From Siminovitchia sediminis (lineage in GTDB: Bacteria > Bacillota > Bacilli > Bacillales > Bacillaceae_C), in assembly GCF_042680885.1 (NCBI RefSeq), contig NZ_JBHUEO010000017.1, positions 1-64,000 of the forward strand: DNA of 64,000 nucleotides. The letters run 5' to 3'. The notes under the pieces were generated by a model, which had not been told where the DNA came from, searched no databases, and saw only the letters and a program-made list of their open reading frames with translations. The position numbers and the translations under genes are program-made. Of this stretch, positions 33,105 to 42,626 are shown one piece after another. Each line of letters begins with the position of its first letter. Within the stretch, counting starts at the first letter, position 1.

Positions 33105-34649
33105 ATGTATGCAGCCGGCCAGCAAGAAATGAAGCAGATGGATCAATATACAATAGACACACTGGGACTACCAGGTGTTGTTTTAATGGAAAATGCCGGA
33201 GCTGCTGTCGTGAAGGAAATCACGGAAGCGTTTCCTTCGCCACATACAAACATCATCGTTCTGGCAGGATCCGGAAATAATGCCGGAGACGGTTTTGTGG
33301 TTGCCCGCAGGCTTCATGACGCCGGATACAAATGCAAACTTTATATGGTTGCAGATCCTCATCGGTTAAAAGGGGACGCAAAAATTCATTATGAAGCATA
33401 TCGAAACCGTCAATTGCCGGTTTGCTTCTATCATGAGGAATTACGAGATAAGTTTATCAACCATCTGAAGCTTTCAGATGCCATAATCGATGCAATGTTG
33501 GGAACCGGAGTGAAAGGTCCGGTTAGACAACCGATGGCTGATATGATCTCTATTGTAAACCGTATGAATAAGCCTGTCATTTCGGTCGATATACCAAGCG
33601 GTTTGAACAGTGATACGGGGAAGGCGGAAAATGAAGCTATCAAAGCAGATCAAACGATTACCTTCGTATGTCCAAAAATAGGTTTTTTCCTGCAGGACGG
33701 CCCCAAGTATATTGGTGAATGGAAAGTGGAAGACATTTCTGTTCCGCTTTCCATTGCCAATCAACTGGGCTTGCGGCTCCCTGTGGTGATAACGGAAAAG
33801 CTTATGAGAAAGTTCATCCCCAAAAGACCGGCTGACGGCCACAAAGGAACATTTGGCCATGTGCTTGTTTTGGGAGGCTCGCGCCCGTATGTAGGAGCCC
33901 CAATCTTTACAGCGAAAAGCTCGATTCTGTCAGGAGCCGGGCTTGTGACCCTGGGCATTCCGGAAAATGTCTATCCTATGGCTGCTGCCCAGGCCTCAGA
34001 AGCTCTATTATTACCATTGCCGGCAATCAATGGTCATTTTTCAAATCGTGCTTTGGATGAGCTTTCTGCTAGCATCGGGCAGTTTGATGTGATCGCAATA
34101 GGTCCGGGTATGGGGAAATTTCCGGAAGGAGAAAACTGGATAAAACGATTTTACCGGATGTTGACAGGCCAAACCGTTATCGTGGATGCAGATGCACTCC
34201 ATTTATCCAGAAACCATTTAGAGTTGTTAAAACAATATAAAGGAGACGTAATTTTTACTCCTCATCCCGGAGAGATGGCAAATTTACTAAATTGTACGGT
34301 AAAAGAAGTGGAGGAAGATCGATTAGGTACTGCCACAAGTTTTTCAAAAGAACATGGCATTTATTTATTGCTGAAGGGGCATCGTTCCATTATTGCTACC
34401 CCAAAAGGAGAAGTTTTGATCAATCCTTCGGGGAATGATGCGCTTGGCAAAGGAGGGAGCGGAGATGTGTTAACCGGCCTGATCGCATCATTGACCGGGC
34501 AGGGAGCAACAGCGACGGAAGCCATGGCAGCTGCAAGCTATATACATGCCCGTGCAGGTGAAGAGAAAGCAAAGCAGCTTTCAAAGTATGGAGTCACTGC
34601 ACCGGATATCATGGAAGGAGTTAGAGAGATTTTGGCCGAACCGTACTAA
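33105..34649 (+). CDS. nnr: Bifunctional NAD(P)H-hydrate epimerase / ADP-dependent dehydratase
   Basis: 514 residues from ATG 33105, which is correctly spaced from AAGGTGGG (33091-33098); the ATG at 33099 abuts that site. N-terminal YjeF epimerase (about 1-210: ENAGAAVV, LAGSGNNAGDGFVVARRL, DAMLGTGVKGPVR, DIPSGLNSDTG) is fused to the C-terminal dehydratase (about 220-510: GHKGTFGHVLVLGGS, IGPGMG, VDADAL, TPHPGEMA, GKGGSGDVLTGLI). Together they repair hydrated NADH and NADPH. The fusion and length are typical of bacteria. Confidence 0.95.
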   Translation: MYAAGQQEMKQMDQYTIDTLGLPGVVLMENAGAAVVKEITEAFPSPHTNIIVLAGSGNNAGDGFVVARRLHDAGYKCKLYMVADPHRLKGDAKIHYEAYRNRQLPVCFYHEELRDKFINHLKLSDAIIDAMLGTGVKGPVRQPMADMISIVNRMNKPVISVDIPSGLNSDTGKAENEAIKADQTITFVCPKIGFFLQDGPKYIGEWKVEDISVPLSIANQLGLRLPVVITEKLMRKFIPKRPADGHKGTFGHVLVLGGSRPYVGAPIFTAKSSILSGAGLVTLGIPENVYPMAAAQASEALLLPLPAINGHFSNRALDELSASIGQFDVIAIGPGMGKFPEGENWIKRFYRMLTGQTVIVDADALHLSRNHLELLKQYKGDVIFTPHPGEMANLLNCTVKEVEEDRLGTATSFSKEHGIYLLLKGHRSIIATPKGEVLINPSGNDALGKGGSGDVLTGLIASLTGQGATATEAMAAASYIHARAGEEKAKQLSKYGVTAPDIMEGVREILAEPY

Positions 34650-34661
34650 CCATCAGGTCAA

Positions 34662-34688
34662 AAACGATTCCAGTCGGAGTCTTTTTTC
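34662..34688 (+). terminator. Terminator after nnr
   Basis: GATTCC (34666-34671) pairs with GGAGTC (34676-34681), followed by TTTTTT. Confidence 0.6.
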
Positions 34689-34817
34689 TGCAGAAACGGC
34701 GATTTCATGACTGATATTTCATATAATGATCATATGCTAAGTTTTTGGCATGTAACTGACGAAAATTCGGCACTTTTATTCAAGCATGAGAGACCACATA
34801 AAGGAGTTTCGACTTCC

Positions 34818-36227
34818 ATGTTATTAAATTTAACAGATACCAAAGATAAGGAAATTCTTCAGGCCATTTTAAGTACGATTGATGAAGGAATTCATGCGGT
34901 TGACGCCAAAGGGATCACCATTTTCTATAATCATGTTGCAGCCAAACTCGATGGGGTAGAAGGAGAAGAAGTTCTCGGGAAACATGTTCTCGATGTTTTT
35001 CCTTCTTTATCCGTAGAGACTAGTACCTTGCTGAAGGCGATTCATACGGGTACACCTATTTATAATGAACCACAGTCTTACTATAATATACGAGGCCGAT
35101 TGATAGATACAGTCAATACCACGTTGCCGATCACGGTACATGGTGAAATTGTAGGCGCAGTTGAAATATCAAAAGATGTTACAAAGATCAAACAATTATC
35201 TGAAAGGCTTTTGGATCTTCAGGCTAAAGTGGAACCGTCAGGAAGTCACAAAAGAGGTTCGAAAGGGGACACGGGAGCAAAGTATCAGATCAAGGATATC
35301 ATCACCAATGATCCATCCTTTATGAAATTGAAAGAAAAAGCTGCAAAGGTGGCAAGGACCGTATCCCCTATTTTAATCTATGGGGAAACAGGAACAGGAA
35401 AAGAGTTGTTTGTTCAGGCTATTCATAATGCATCACCGCGCCAATCTTCCCCGTTTATTGCACAAAATTGCGCAGCAATTCCTTCTTCTCTGTTGGAAGG
35501 AATCCTTTTTGGAACGGCCAAAGGCAGTTATACCGGTGCTTCGGACCGGCCGGGCTTGTTTGAAATTGCCGACGGAGGTACGTTGTTTCTGGATGAACTC
35601 AACTCGATGCCGCTGGATATTCAAGCAAAATTACTGAGAGTTTTAGAAAATGGAAGGATTCGCAGGATAGGTGCAACAAAAGAAAAGACTGTCAATGTCC
35701 GGATCATTGCTGCCATGAATGAACCGGCAGAAAAATGTTTGGAAGAAAAAACGCTGCGTCTGGATCTTTATTACCGGCTGAATGTCGTTCATTTAAATAT
35801 TCCTCCACTCAGAGAAAGGAAGGGGGATATTCCTATTTTGGCAGATCACTTTATTCGAAAGTACAATTTGAAATTCGGCACCTCTGTTACACAAATAGAT
35901 GAAGAGGTACTGCATTTATTTCACAATTATACTTGGCCCGGTAATGTCCGGGAGCTGGAACATGCAATTGAATCAGCGATGAATATCATGGACGGTCACG
36001 AGATTACCAAAGAGTATCTTCCTCTGCACATTGCAGAACGCACTTTTTCTGATGAGGATGCGGTAGAGAATAAAGAGTTCAAACCCTTGCGGGAAGCACT
36101 GCTGGAAACGGAAAGGAACCTGATAACAGAAGCACTCCATAAAACGGAGGGAAATGTTTACCAAGCTGCAAAATTACTGGGTATTCCAAGGCAGACCTTA
36201 CAATATAAAATGAAAAAATTACAATAA
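34818..36227 (+). CDS. Sigma-54-dependent activator, RocR-like
   Basis: 469 residues from ATG 34818, with AAAGGAGT upstream; the frame opens earlier (ATG 34707) but without a ribosome site. PAS sensor domain (about 15-125), AAA+ domain with Walker A GETGTGKE (189-196), the sigma-54-contact loop as GSYTGA (236-241, a variant of GAFTGA), Walker B GGTLFLDE, and a C-terminal Fis-type HTH (EGNVYQAAKLLGIPRQTLQYKMKK). Close in layout to RocR of B. subtilis. A consensus -24/-12 promoter follows about 200 bp downstream, ahead of the decarboxylase gene, which it very probably activates in response to a basic amino acid. Confidence 0.92.
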   Translation: MLLNLTDTKDKEILQAILSTIDEGIHAVDAKGITIFYNHVAAKLDGVEGEEVLGKHVLDVFPSLSVETSTLLKAIHTGTPIYNEPQSYYNIRGRLIDTVNTTLPITVHGEIVGAVEISKDVTKIKQLSERLLDLQAKVEPSGSHKRGSKGDTGAKYQIKDIITNDPSFMKLKEKAAKVARTVSPILIYGETGTGKELFVQAIHNASPRQSSPFIAQNCAAIPSSLLEGILFGTAKGSYTGASDRPGLFEIADGGTLFLDELNSMPLDIQAKLLRVLENGRIRRIGATKEKTVNVRIIAAMNEPAEKCLEEKTLRLDLYYRLNVVHLNIPPLRERKGDIPILADHFIRKYNLKFGTSVTQIDEEVLHLFHNYTWPGNVRELEHAIESAMNIMDGHEITKEYLPLHIAERTFSDEDAVENKEFKPLREALLETERNLITEALHKTEGNVYQAAKLLGIPRQTLQYKMKKLQ

Positions 36228-36239
36228 TTTTTTTGGAGA

Positions 36240-36281
36240 CAGACGAAGAGAACAAAACCGTTTCTTTTCGTCTGATTTGTT
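36240..36281 (+). terminator. Terminator after rocR-like gene
   Basis: CAGACGAAGAGAAC (from 36240) pairs with GTTTCTTTTCGTCTG (to 36274), followed by ATTTGTTT. Confidence 0.7.
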
Positions 36282-36319
36282 TATTGAACGATCCTGCTTT
36301 ACAATAAAAAGGTTTTCTG

Positions 36320-36337
36320 CTGCCGAAAAACCGGCAG
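36320..36337. promoter_or_regulatory. Candidate activator site (UAS) for the decarboxylase promoter
   Basis: Inverted repeat CTGCCG-N6-CGGCAG without a T tract on either side, so not a terminator. It lies about 88-105 bp upstream of the -24 element. Confidence 0.35.
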
Positions 36338-36423
36338 TTACTTCATATTCTTTTCCTTCCCTGATAAAGGCCTATTCCCTTTAAACCCTGTACCCTTAAG
36401 GTTTTATGTGCAGTAAATTATGC

Positions 36424-36439
36424 TGGCACGGAAATTGCA
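36424..36439 (+). promoter_or_regulatory. Sigma-54 (-24/-12) promoter of decarboxylase gene
   Basis: TGGCAC (36424-36429), 5 bases, TTGCA (36435-36439): an exact match to the TGGCAC-N5-TTGCW consensus. It lies between the RocR-like activator and the decarboxylase gene, with an implied 5' leader of about 80 bases. Confidence 0.9.
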
Positions 36440-36536
36440 AGTTTTTTATGTGAACGGCCCCAAACATATGGGGGAGACAGAATAGATGTAAACGTTGTCT
36501 TGTTTATCATCAAAAGGGACTGGGAGGAGAATGGAA

Positions 36537-38033
36537 TTGAGCTTGGATTATTCACAAATGGAAAATATGTTAAATAAAAAGGACCATCATAAAGCCCCTT
36601 TATATGAAGCATTATGCGAATATGAAAAAAGCAAACGCACATCTATGCATGTGCCGGGCCACAAAGATGGGCGGGTCTTTGACGAAAAGGGCTATGATCA
36701 TTTTTACGATGTTCTGAAAATCGACGCCACCGAATCAGTAGGAATCGATGATCTCCATCATCCACAGGATTTTATAGCTGAGGCACAGTCTTTGGCTGCA
36801 GATGCTTTTGGAGCCGATCACACTTATTTTCTTGTCGGAGGCAGCACAATTGGAAACATTGGTGCAGCGTTAACTTTATGCGGTCCAGGGGACAAAATAT
36901 TAGTGCAGAGGAATATGCATAAATCTGTTTTCCACGGATTGCTTTTGGCAGGTGCACATCCTGTTTATATTGCCCCGGCCGTTGAGTCAGAGACAAAAGC
37001 AGCAATGGTTTCAGATATCTATTATATTGAAGAAGCCTTAAAAAAACATCCTGATAGCAAAGCAGTCTGGATTACAAACCCTAATTATTACGGAATGAGC
37101 CAAAATATTAGCAGGCTGGCTGAGTCTTGCCATCAGGCAGGAGTGCCCCTCATTGTGGATGAAGCGCACGGTGCGCATTTTGGGCAGGCGGATGTCGTTC
37201 CTCCTTCAGCTCTTTCTCAAGGAGCCGACTTGGTTATTCAATCCACGCACAAAATGCTGACAGCGATGACAATGGCATCCATGCTTCATGTAAAGGGTCA
37301 ATTAATAAATCGGGAAAGATTATCTCAAGTACTGGGAATGATTCAATCAACGAGTCCATCTTATCCTTTGCTGGCCTCTCTGGATCTCGCCAGGAGGTAT
37401 CTGGTTGAAAAAGGCAGGAAGGAATTAACTAAGACAGTAAAGCGTCTGGAACAAAGTAGAATCCGCCTTGCTGATGAACTGCAGTCCCTGTCTATTTGGG
37501 AAGGCAGTATAGAAGTTCACAAAAGGGATCCGTTAAAATGGATCATTTCATCGAAAACTGGAACAGTCACAGGTTACCAGCTTCTTGATTTATTTTACGA
37601 AGAGGGATGCACAGCAGAAATCAGTGATCCCCGTAACATCGTCTTTTTATTTTCTTTAAATGAAAAGGAAGAAGACATTGACAAAGTAGTGCACGCAATA
37701 AAAGCAGTTGACCAAAAATTGTTAACCTTCCCTGCAAATAAAAAGCCGGCTAAAGAAGTCGTTCTTTTTGCAGAAGAAGGCACATTGCAAAAACCGGCGG
37801 TCTCTTTGGGAGAGGCCTTCCACAAACCGCGACATCGGGTAGAATTGGAGGAGACCGTGGGGCGTCTTTGTGCAGAAACTGTCTTACCTTATCCTCCAGG
37901 CATTCCCTTATTAACACCCGGTGAAAAAATAACGAAAACGCATATAGAAACGATTAAACAGCTGCATGATATGGGGGCTTATTTCCAAAGTCCTTCGGAT
38001 GACACTATGAAAACACTATTTGTCATCAAGTAG
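36537..38033 (+). CDS. Orn/Lys/Arg decarboxylase, first copy
   Basis: 498 residues from TTG 36537, which has ideal spacing to GGGAGGAG (36522-36529); an ATG at 36531 sits directly on that site. This choice gives the same length as the second copy. Group III-type PLP decarboxylase: HVPGHKDGR, FLVGGSTIGN, TNPNYYGMSQ, VDEAHGAHF, and the PLP-lysine box QSTHKML, with a C-terminal domain from about 380. B. subtilis SpeA (arginine decarboxylase) belongs to this family. Its neighbour is a LysP-like permease, so lysine is also possible. Probably sigma-54 controlled. Confidence 0.9.
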   Translation: MSLDYSQMENMLNKKDHHKAPLYEALCEYEKSKRTSMHVPGHKDGRVFDEKGYDHFYDVLKIDATESVGIDDLHHPQDFIAEAQSLAADAFGADHTYFLVGGSTIGNIGAALTLCGPGDKILVQRNMHKSVFHGLLLAGAHPVYIAPAVESETKAAMVSDIYYIEEALKKHPDSKAVWITNPNYYGMSQNISRLAESCHQAGVPLIVDEAHGAHFGQADVVPPSALSQGADLVIQSTHKMLTAMTMASMLHVKGQLINRERLSQVLGMIQSTSPSYPLLASLDLARRYLVEKGRKELTKTVKRLEQSRIRLADELQSLSIWEGSIEVHKRDPLKWIISSKTGTVTGYQLLDLFYEEGCTAEISDPRNIVFLFSLNEKEEDIDKVVHAIKAVDQKLLTFPANKKPAKEVVLFAEEGTLQKPAVSLGEAFHKPRHRVELEETVGRLCAETVLPYPPGIPLLTPGEKITKTHIETIKQLHDMGAYFQSPSDDTMKTLFVIK

Positions 38034-38167
38034 TTTAATACCCGGCTGCATGAATCCACATCGAGCGGCCGGGGTACCTGAACGGGTAAAAGCATTAAAA
38101 AAAGAAGAGTAAAATATGTAAAAAGCAGATGTCAACACGTCACCAAGTAAAGAGAGGTGCTTTGTTT

Positions 38168-39673
38168 ATGTCGAATTTTGCCGCCCAATCAACGAATACA
38201 GCAAGCAATGAATATAAAATGGAAAATCCACCTAATCAGGAACTGAAAAGGAACTTAAAGTCAAGGCACTTAACAATGATTGCACTTGGCGGCACAATTG
38301 GAACCGGTTTATTTCTCGCCAGTGGAACTGCCATCCATACAGCTGGGCCCGGCGGTGCCCTTCTAGCCTACGGAGCTATTGGCTTAATGGTGTACTTTGT
38401 CATGGTAAGTCTGGCTGAAATGTCTGCGTTTATGCCAGTTGCCGGTTCTTTCAGCACGTATGGCAGCCGATTTGTAGATCCTGCTTTTGGATTTGCCTTA
38501 GGCTGGAACTATTGGTATAACTGGGCGATTACCATTGCTTCCGAGTTGGCAGCTGTCAACTTAATTATGAAGTTCTGGTTCCCGGACAGCTCTTCAATTC
38601 TTTGGAGCGGGCTGGCTCTGGGACTCATATTTCTATTGAACTATTTATCTGTCAAAGGCTTTGGTGAATCAGAATACTGGTTTTCCATGATAAAAGTTGT
38701 AACTGTTATCGTTTTCCTTATCATCGGTGTGCTGATGATATTTGGCATTATAGGCGGGGAATATATCGGATTTAAAAACTTTACAATTGGTGAAGGTCCC
38801 TTTAACGGCGGATTTATGACGATCCTTGGTATATTTATGGCAGCAGGTTATTCATTTCAGGGAACCGAACTGTTTGGGGTTGCTGCCGGTGAGACAGATA
38901 ATCCATCCAAGTCCATACCGAAAGCAGTTCGCTCAGTTTTTTGGAGAATATTGCTTTTTTATATTTTTGCAATCCTTATCATCAGTTTAATTATTCCATA
39001 TACGACCGAAAGCCTTGCCAGTGAAGATGTTACCGTAAGTCCGTTTACGCTTGTTTTTGAACAGGCAGGCGTGGCCTTTGCTGCATCCGTAATGAATGCT
39101 ATTATATTAACTTCTGTGCTTTCTGCAGGAAGCTCAGGATTATATGCTTCCACACGGATGTTATGGGATCTGGCCAGGGATAGAAAAGCCCCCAAGTTTT
39201 TATCTAAGCTGGATCATCGGGGCGTGCCTGTCAGGGCATTAATTGTAACCTCCATGGTAGGATGTCTGGCGTTTTTGGCTTCTTTTTTCGGAGATGGAGC
39301 TGTTTATATCTGGTTATTGAATGCATCCGGCATGTCCGGCTTTATTGCATGGGTAGGTATTTCGTGGAGCCATTATCGTTTCCGGAAAGCCTATATTGCT
39401 CAAGGAAGAGATTTAAACGATCTGCCTTATCTGGCAAAATGGTTTCCGTTCGGTCCGCTGTTTGCCCTTGCTCTATGTATATTTGTAATACTGGGCCAAA
39501 ACTACAGCGCTTTCACAAATGGATCTATCGATTGGAACGGTGCGCTGATTTCCTATATAGGATTACCGCTGTTCCTCGTGGTTTGGTTAGGATATAAGCT
39601 GGTAAAGAAAACAAAAATGGTGCAGCTTAATGAATGTGATTTTACGATAAACGGCTGCAAGGATAAAGAATAA
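38168..39673 (+). CDS. Basic amino acid permease, LysP-like (APC/AAT family)
   Basis: 501 residues from ATG 38168 with GAGAGGTG upstream (38151-38158); an ATG at 38129 lacks a site. Twelve hydrophobic segments. The start ELKRNLKSRHLTMIALGGTIGTGLF, then FALGWNYWYNWAITIA, SFQGTELFGVAAGE, LYASTRMLWDLARD and NASGMSGFIAWVGI closely follow E. coli LysP, more than RocE. A proton-coupled lysine permease is therefore likely. It sits between two decarboxylase genes and probably imports their substrate. Confidence 0.88.
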   Translation: MSNFAAQSTNTASNEYKMENPPNQELKRNLKSRHLTMIALGGTIGTGLFLASGTAIHTAGPGGALLAYGAIGLMVYFVMVSLAEMSAFMPVAGSFSTYGSRFVDPAFGFALGWNYWYNWAITIASELAAVNLIMKFWFPDSSSILWSGLALGLIFLLNYLSVKGFGESEYWFSMIKVVTVIVFLIIGVLMIFGIIGGEYIGFKNFTIGEGPFNGGFMTILGIFMAAGYSFQGTELFGVAAGETDNPSKSIPKAVRSVFWRILLFYIFAILIISLIIPYTTESLASEDVTVSPFTLVFEQAGVAFAASVMNAIILTSVLSAGSSGLYASTRMLWDLARDRKAPKFLSKLDHRGVPVRALIVTSMVGCLAFLASFFGDGAVYIWLLNASGMSGFIAWVGISWSHYRFRKAYIAQGRDLNDLPYLAKWFPFGPLFALALCIFVILGQNYSAFTNGSIDWNGALISYIGLPLFLVVWLGYKLVKKTKMVQLNECDFTINGCKDKE

Positions 39674-39730
39674 ATTGCCACGTTGTCCCACCAGCCATTT
39701 GAAAAAATAAAAGAATGCGGATACCCTATG

Positions 39731-39761
39731 AAACCCGGTCTTTGCAAAGGCTGGGTTTTTT
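39731..39761 (+). terminator. Terminator after lysP-like gene
   Basis: AAACCCGGTCTTTG pairs with CAAAGGCTGGGTTT (39731-39758) with two G-U pairs, followed by TTT. Confidence 0.7.
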
Positions 39762-39773
39762 AGGATAAATGAA

Positions 39774-39802
39774 TTGACCAAATGGCTATTTTATCATACG
39801 AT
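39774..39802 (+). promoter_or_regulatory. Sigma-A-type promoter of second decarboxylase
   Basis: TTGACC (39774-39779), a 17-bp spacer, TACGAT (39797-39802), following the permease terminator. No -24/-12 element is present here, so the two decarboxylase copies appear to be regulated differently. Confidence 0.55.
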
Positions 39803-39887
39803 AAATTTACTCACTTACCTGAATTTTCTTTGTATCCTATCATTCGGGTTGAAAGCGCTTATACATACAGGCAAATGGGGGAGACAG

Positions 39888-41384
39888 ATGAATAGGACAG
39901 ATAATTTGTTAACAAAAGAGAAAAGACCTATGGATCATACAAAAGCACCATTGTATGAAGCACTTTGTAAGTACGAAAAGGCCAACCATACATCTTTGCA
40001 TGTGCCGGGCCATAAAGATGGCCGTGTGTTCGACCTCGAGGCACAACGTCACTTTTCGGAAATCTTAAAAATAGATGCCACTTGTTCCAATGGAATCGAT
40101 GATCTCCATCAGCCGAAAGATTCTATAAAAGAGGCACAGGACCTGGCAGCCAATGCTTTTGGTGCCGATCAAACATTCTTTCTCGTAGGAGGAAGTACGA
40201 TCGGTAATTTGGGAATTGCGCTGACATTGTGCAAGCCGGGAGACAAAGTACTTGTTCAGCGCAATATGCATAAATCAGTATTTAATGGTTTACTTCTGGC
40301 CGGGGCGCAACCTGTTTATATTTCACCTGCGATTGAGTCTGAAACGAAAGCTGCCATGGTATCGGATCTTCATTATATTGAAGAGGCATTAAAGGAGGAT
40401 CCGGATATAAAGGGGGTATGGGTGACAAATCCCAATTATTACGGTATGAGCCAGGATCTCAAAAGGATTTCAGAAGCCTGCCGGCAAGCGGGTGTTCCGC
40501 TTGTCGTCGATGAAGCTCATGGCGCCCATTTTGGACAAGCGGAGGAAGTGCCGCCGTCTGCACTTTCGATGGGGGCAAATTTAGTCATCCAATCGACTCA
40601 TAAGATGCTGACAGCCTTGCATATGTCCTCCATGCTTCATGTCAAAGGAGACCTGGTCGACCTGGAACGTCTTGAAAGAGTACTCGGTATGATTCAATCG
40701 ACAAGCCCGTCCTATTTGCTGCTAGGCTCTTTGGATCTTGCGCGCAGGTATTTAGTGGTGCACGGAAGGAATCAAATGAGAGATACTGTCAAACGGCTGG
40801 AAAAAAGAAGGGTTGAACTTTCTTCAGAACTGCAGTCCCTCACCATATGGGCGGGAAGCCCAGAAGTACAATACAGAGATCCGCTTAAGTGGATTATTGC
40901 ATCCAAAAATGAAGGGGTTTCCGGATATCAATTACTCGATTTATTTCATGAGGAGGGGGCAGTGGCAGAAATCAGTGACCCCCGGAATATCGTATTTCTT
41001 TTTTCCTTAAATGAAAATGAAGCAGATATTGAAAAAGTGGTCCGTGCCATAACGGCGGTGGATCAAAGGATTCAGATTGAACCGGCCCATTCCCGTAAAA
41101 AAGCAGAAGTATCGATGTTTGATGAAGAAGGGACGTTGTCCGCTCCGGAACTGAGCTTGCAGGATGCCTTTAACAGGCCGCGTCGTAAAGTAAAACTCGA
41201 TGATGCTGCTGGTTTATTATGCGGCGAAACAGTTCTCCCCTACCCACCTGGAATTCCTTTACTCAATCCCGGTGAGAAAATCACCGAGAGGCACATAGAG
41301 ACGATTAAGCAACTGCATGAAATGGGGGCCTATTTCCAAAGTCCTTCAGATCTTACGATGGACACATTATATGTCATCCAGTAA
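39888..41384 (+). CDS. Orn/Lys/Arg decarboxylase, second copy
   Basis: 498 residues from ATG 39888 with GGGGGAG (39877-39883); the longer frame from 39774 starts in the promoter. Very similar to the first copy along its whole length by eye (identical HVPGHKDGRVF, FLVGGSTIGN, TNPNYYGMSQ, QSTHKMLTA, CTERMINAL PYPPGIPLL and FQSPSD segments), so it is a tandem duplication flanking the permease. Divergence is concentrated at the N-terminus and in residues about 300-460. The copies may differ in substrate (arginine against lysine) or only in control. Confidence 0.9.
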   Translation: MNRTDNLLTKEKRPMDHTKAPLYEALCKYEKANHTSLHVPGHKDGRVFDLEAQRHFSEILKIDATCSNGIDDLHQPKDSIKEAQDLAANAFGADQTFFLVGGSTIGNLGIALTLCKPGDKVLVQRNMHKSVFNGLLLAGAQPVYISPAIESETKAAMVSDLHYIEEALKEDPDIKGVWVTNPNYYGMSQDLKRISEACRQAGVPLVVDEAHGAHFGQAEEVPPSALSMGANLVIQSTHKMLTALHMSSMLHVKGDLVDLERLERVLGMIQSTSPSYLLLGSLDLARRYLVVHGRNQMRDTVKRLEKRRVELSSELQSLTIWAGSPEVQYRDPLKWIIASKNEGVSGYQLLDLFHEEGAVAEISDPRNIVFLFSLNENEADIEKVVRAITAVDQRIQIEPAHSRKKAEVSMFDEEGTLSAPELSLQDAFNRPRRKVKLDDAAGLLCGETVLPYPPGIPLLNPGEKITERHIETIKQLHEMGAYFQSPSDLTMDTLYVIQ

Positions 41385-41520
41385 TATTTTTTTCGCTGGT
41401 ATAATCATGGCTTTAATAGTGAAGAAGGCAGGAAAGCAAACCGAAAATTATAAATGAATGTTGTATGGTTTTTAACTTCGGTGACAAGGTCCGAATACAC
41501 CTGTGACAAAGGAATAGCAG

Positions 41521-41557
41521 AAAAATCCGGTCGTCATGGCTGCAGCCTTGACGACCG
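41521..41557 (-). terminator. Terminator of hydroxybutyrate dehydrogenase gene
   Basis: On the minus strand GGTCGTCAAGGCTGCAG is followed by its complement CATGACGACC and then GGATTTTTCTG. The stem GGTCGTCA/TGACGACC is perfect. Confidence 0.75.
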
Positions 41558-41599
41558 ATCATATATTTAAAAACCATGCAGGTGCTCCAAAAAGAAGTG

Positions 41600-42376
41600 T
41601 TATTGAGCGGTATATCCGCCATCCAATACAACGGCTTGACCGGTCACTCCTTTTGCCGCTGCTCCAGCAAGGAAAATGGCATATTCGGCTATTTCTGCCA
41701 CATCCAAAAGTCTTTTTTGTGGAACAAGCGGGTAAATGACCTCTTCAAGGACTTTTTCAATGTCGACATTTCTTGTTTGAGCCAAGTCAGCCATTTGATT
41801 TCTAACCAGAGGGGTATCTACATAACCAGGACAAAGGGCATTCACAGTGATTCCATGTTCTGCTCCTTCCAAAGCAGCAACTTTCGTTAAGCCGATGAGC
41901 CCATGCTTTGCGCTGTTATAAGCAGATTTTCCGGAAAAACCAACCAGGCCATTGATGGAAGCCATATTAATGATGCGTCCAAATTGCTGTTGTTTCATAA
42001 ATGGAAAGGCATGCTTAGTACACATAAAAGGACCGACTAGCATGATTTTAATCATTTGTTCAAATTTTTCTGTTGGAAATTCCTCTATTAAAGAGACATG
42101 CTGCAGACTTGCATTATTAATCAGAACATCAAGCCTCCCATAACTATGCACAATACGAGTGATCGATCTCTGGATTTCATCTTCTTCCATCACATTACAT
42201 GGGATCCCTTCAATTCTTAGGCCCCGGCTTTTCAGATTCATCGCAGCATATTCAACCTTATCTTGTTCCAAATCGGAGAGGATGACTTTTGCTCCATTCT
42301 CCGCAAACTTCTTTCCGATTTCCAATCCAATTCCCCGGGCTGCGCCCGTTATAAAGACCACTTTATCTCTTACCAT
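41600..42376 (-). CDS. 3-hydroxybutyrate dehydrogenase (SDR family)
   Basis: 258 residues, ATG 42376 with AAAGGAGAC upstream. Short-chain dehydrogenase: GAARGIGLEIG cofactor loop, NNAS, catalytic Ser in NMASINGL and YNSAKHG (Tyr-x3-Lys). HVSLIEEFPTEKF and the C-terminal GQAVVLDGGYTAQ are typical of D-3-hydroxybutyrate dehydrogenase and of B. subtilis YxjF. NAD-linked interconversion of 3-hydroxybutyrate and acetoacetate in the cytoplasm. It lies downstream of a GntP-family permease, as YxjF does with YxjC. Confidence 0.9.
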   Translation of the reverse strand: MVRDKVVFITGAARGIGLEIGKKFAENGAKVILSDLEQDKVEYAAMNLKSRGLRIEGIPCNVMEEDEIQRSITRIVHSYGRLDVLINNASLQHVSLIEEFPTEKFEQMIKIMLVGPFMCTKHAFPFMKQQQFGRIINMASINGLVGFSGKSAYNSAKHGLIGLTKVAALEGAEHGITVNALCPGYVDTPLVRNQMADLAQTRNVDIEKVLEEVIYPLVPQKRLLDVAEIAEYAIFLAGAAAKGVTGQAVVLDGGYTAQ

Positions 42377-42626
42377 TGAGATGTCTCCTTTTTAAAATAA
42401 CAAGATCATCCATTTGCGTATGATTTATATTGTGAATTTTTTTTCGTTCTGTACGGTACGATCAGCTACGAAATTCTCTTCTCATCCTGAATCATTTAGC
42501 ATGAGTGTAATGGGTACATATAGGTAAGTTGATTGCTTCGGCGGGACAGGTGTAACACTTTGAGTTTCCTTTATCTTATGGTAAAATGCTCCAGTTTGTA
42601 TGCGCTAAACAGACGTTTGTGCTTTT

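Noticed and set aside
38041..38078. Hairpin after the first decarboxylase gene as a terminator
   Set aside because: The stem CCCGGCTGC/GCGGCCGGGG is bulged and no T tract follows, so read-through into the permease gene is likely.
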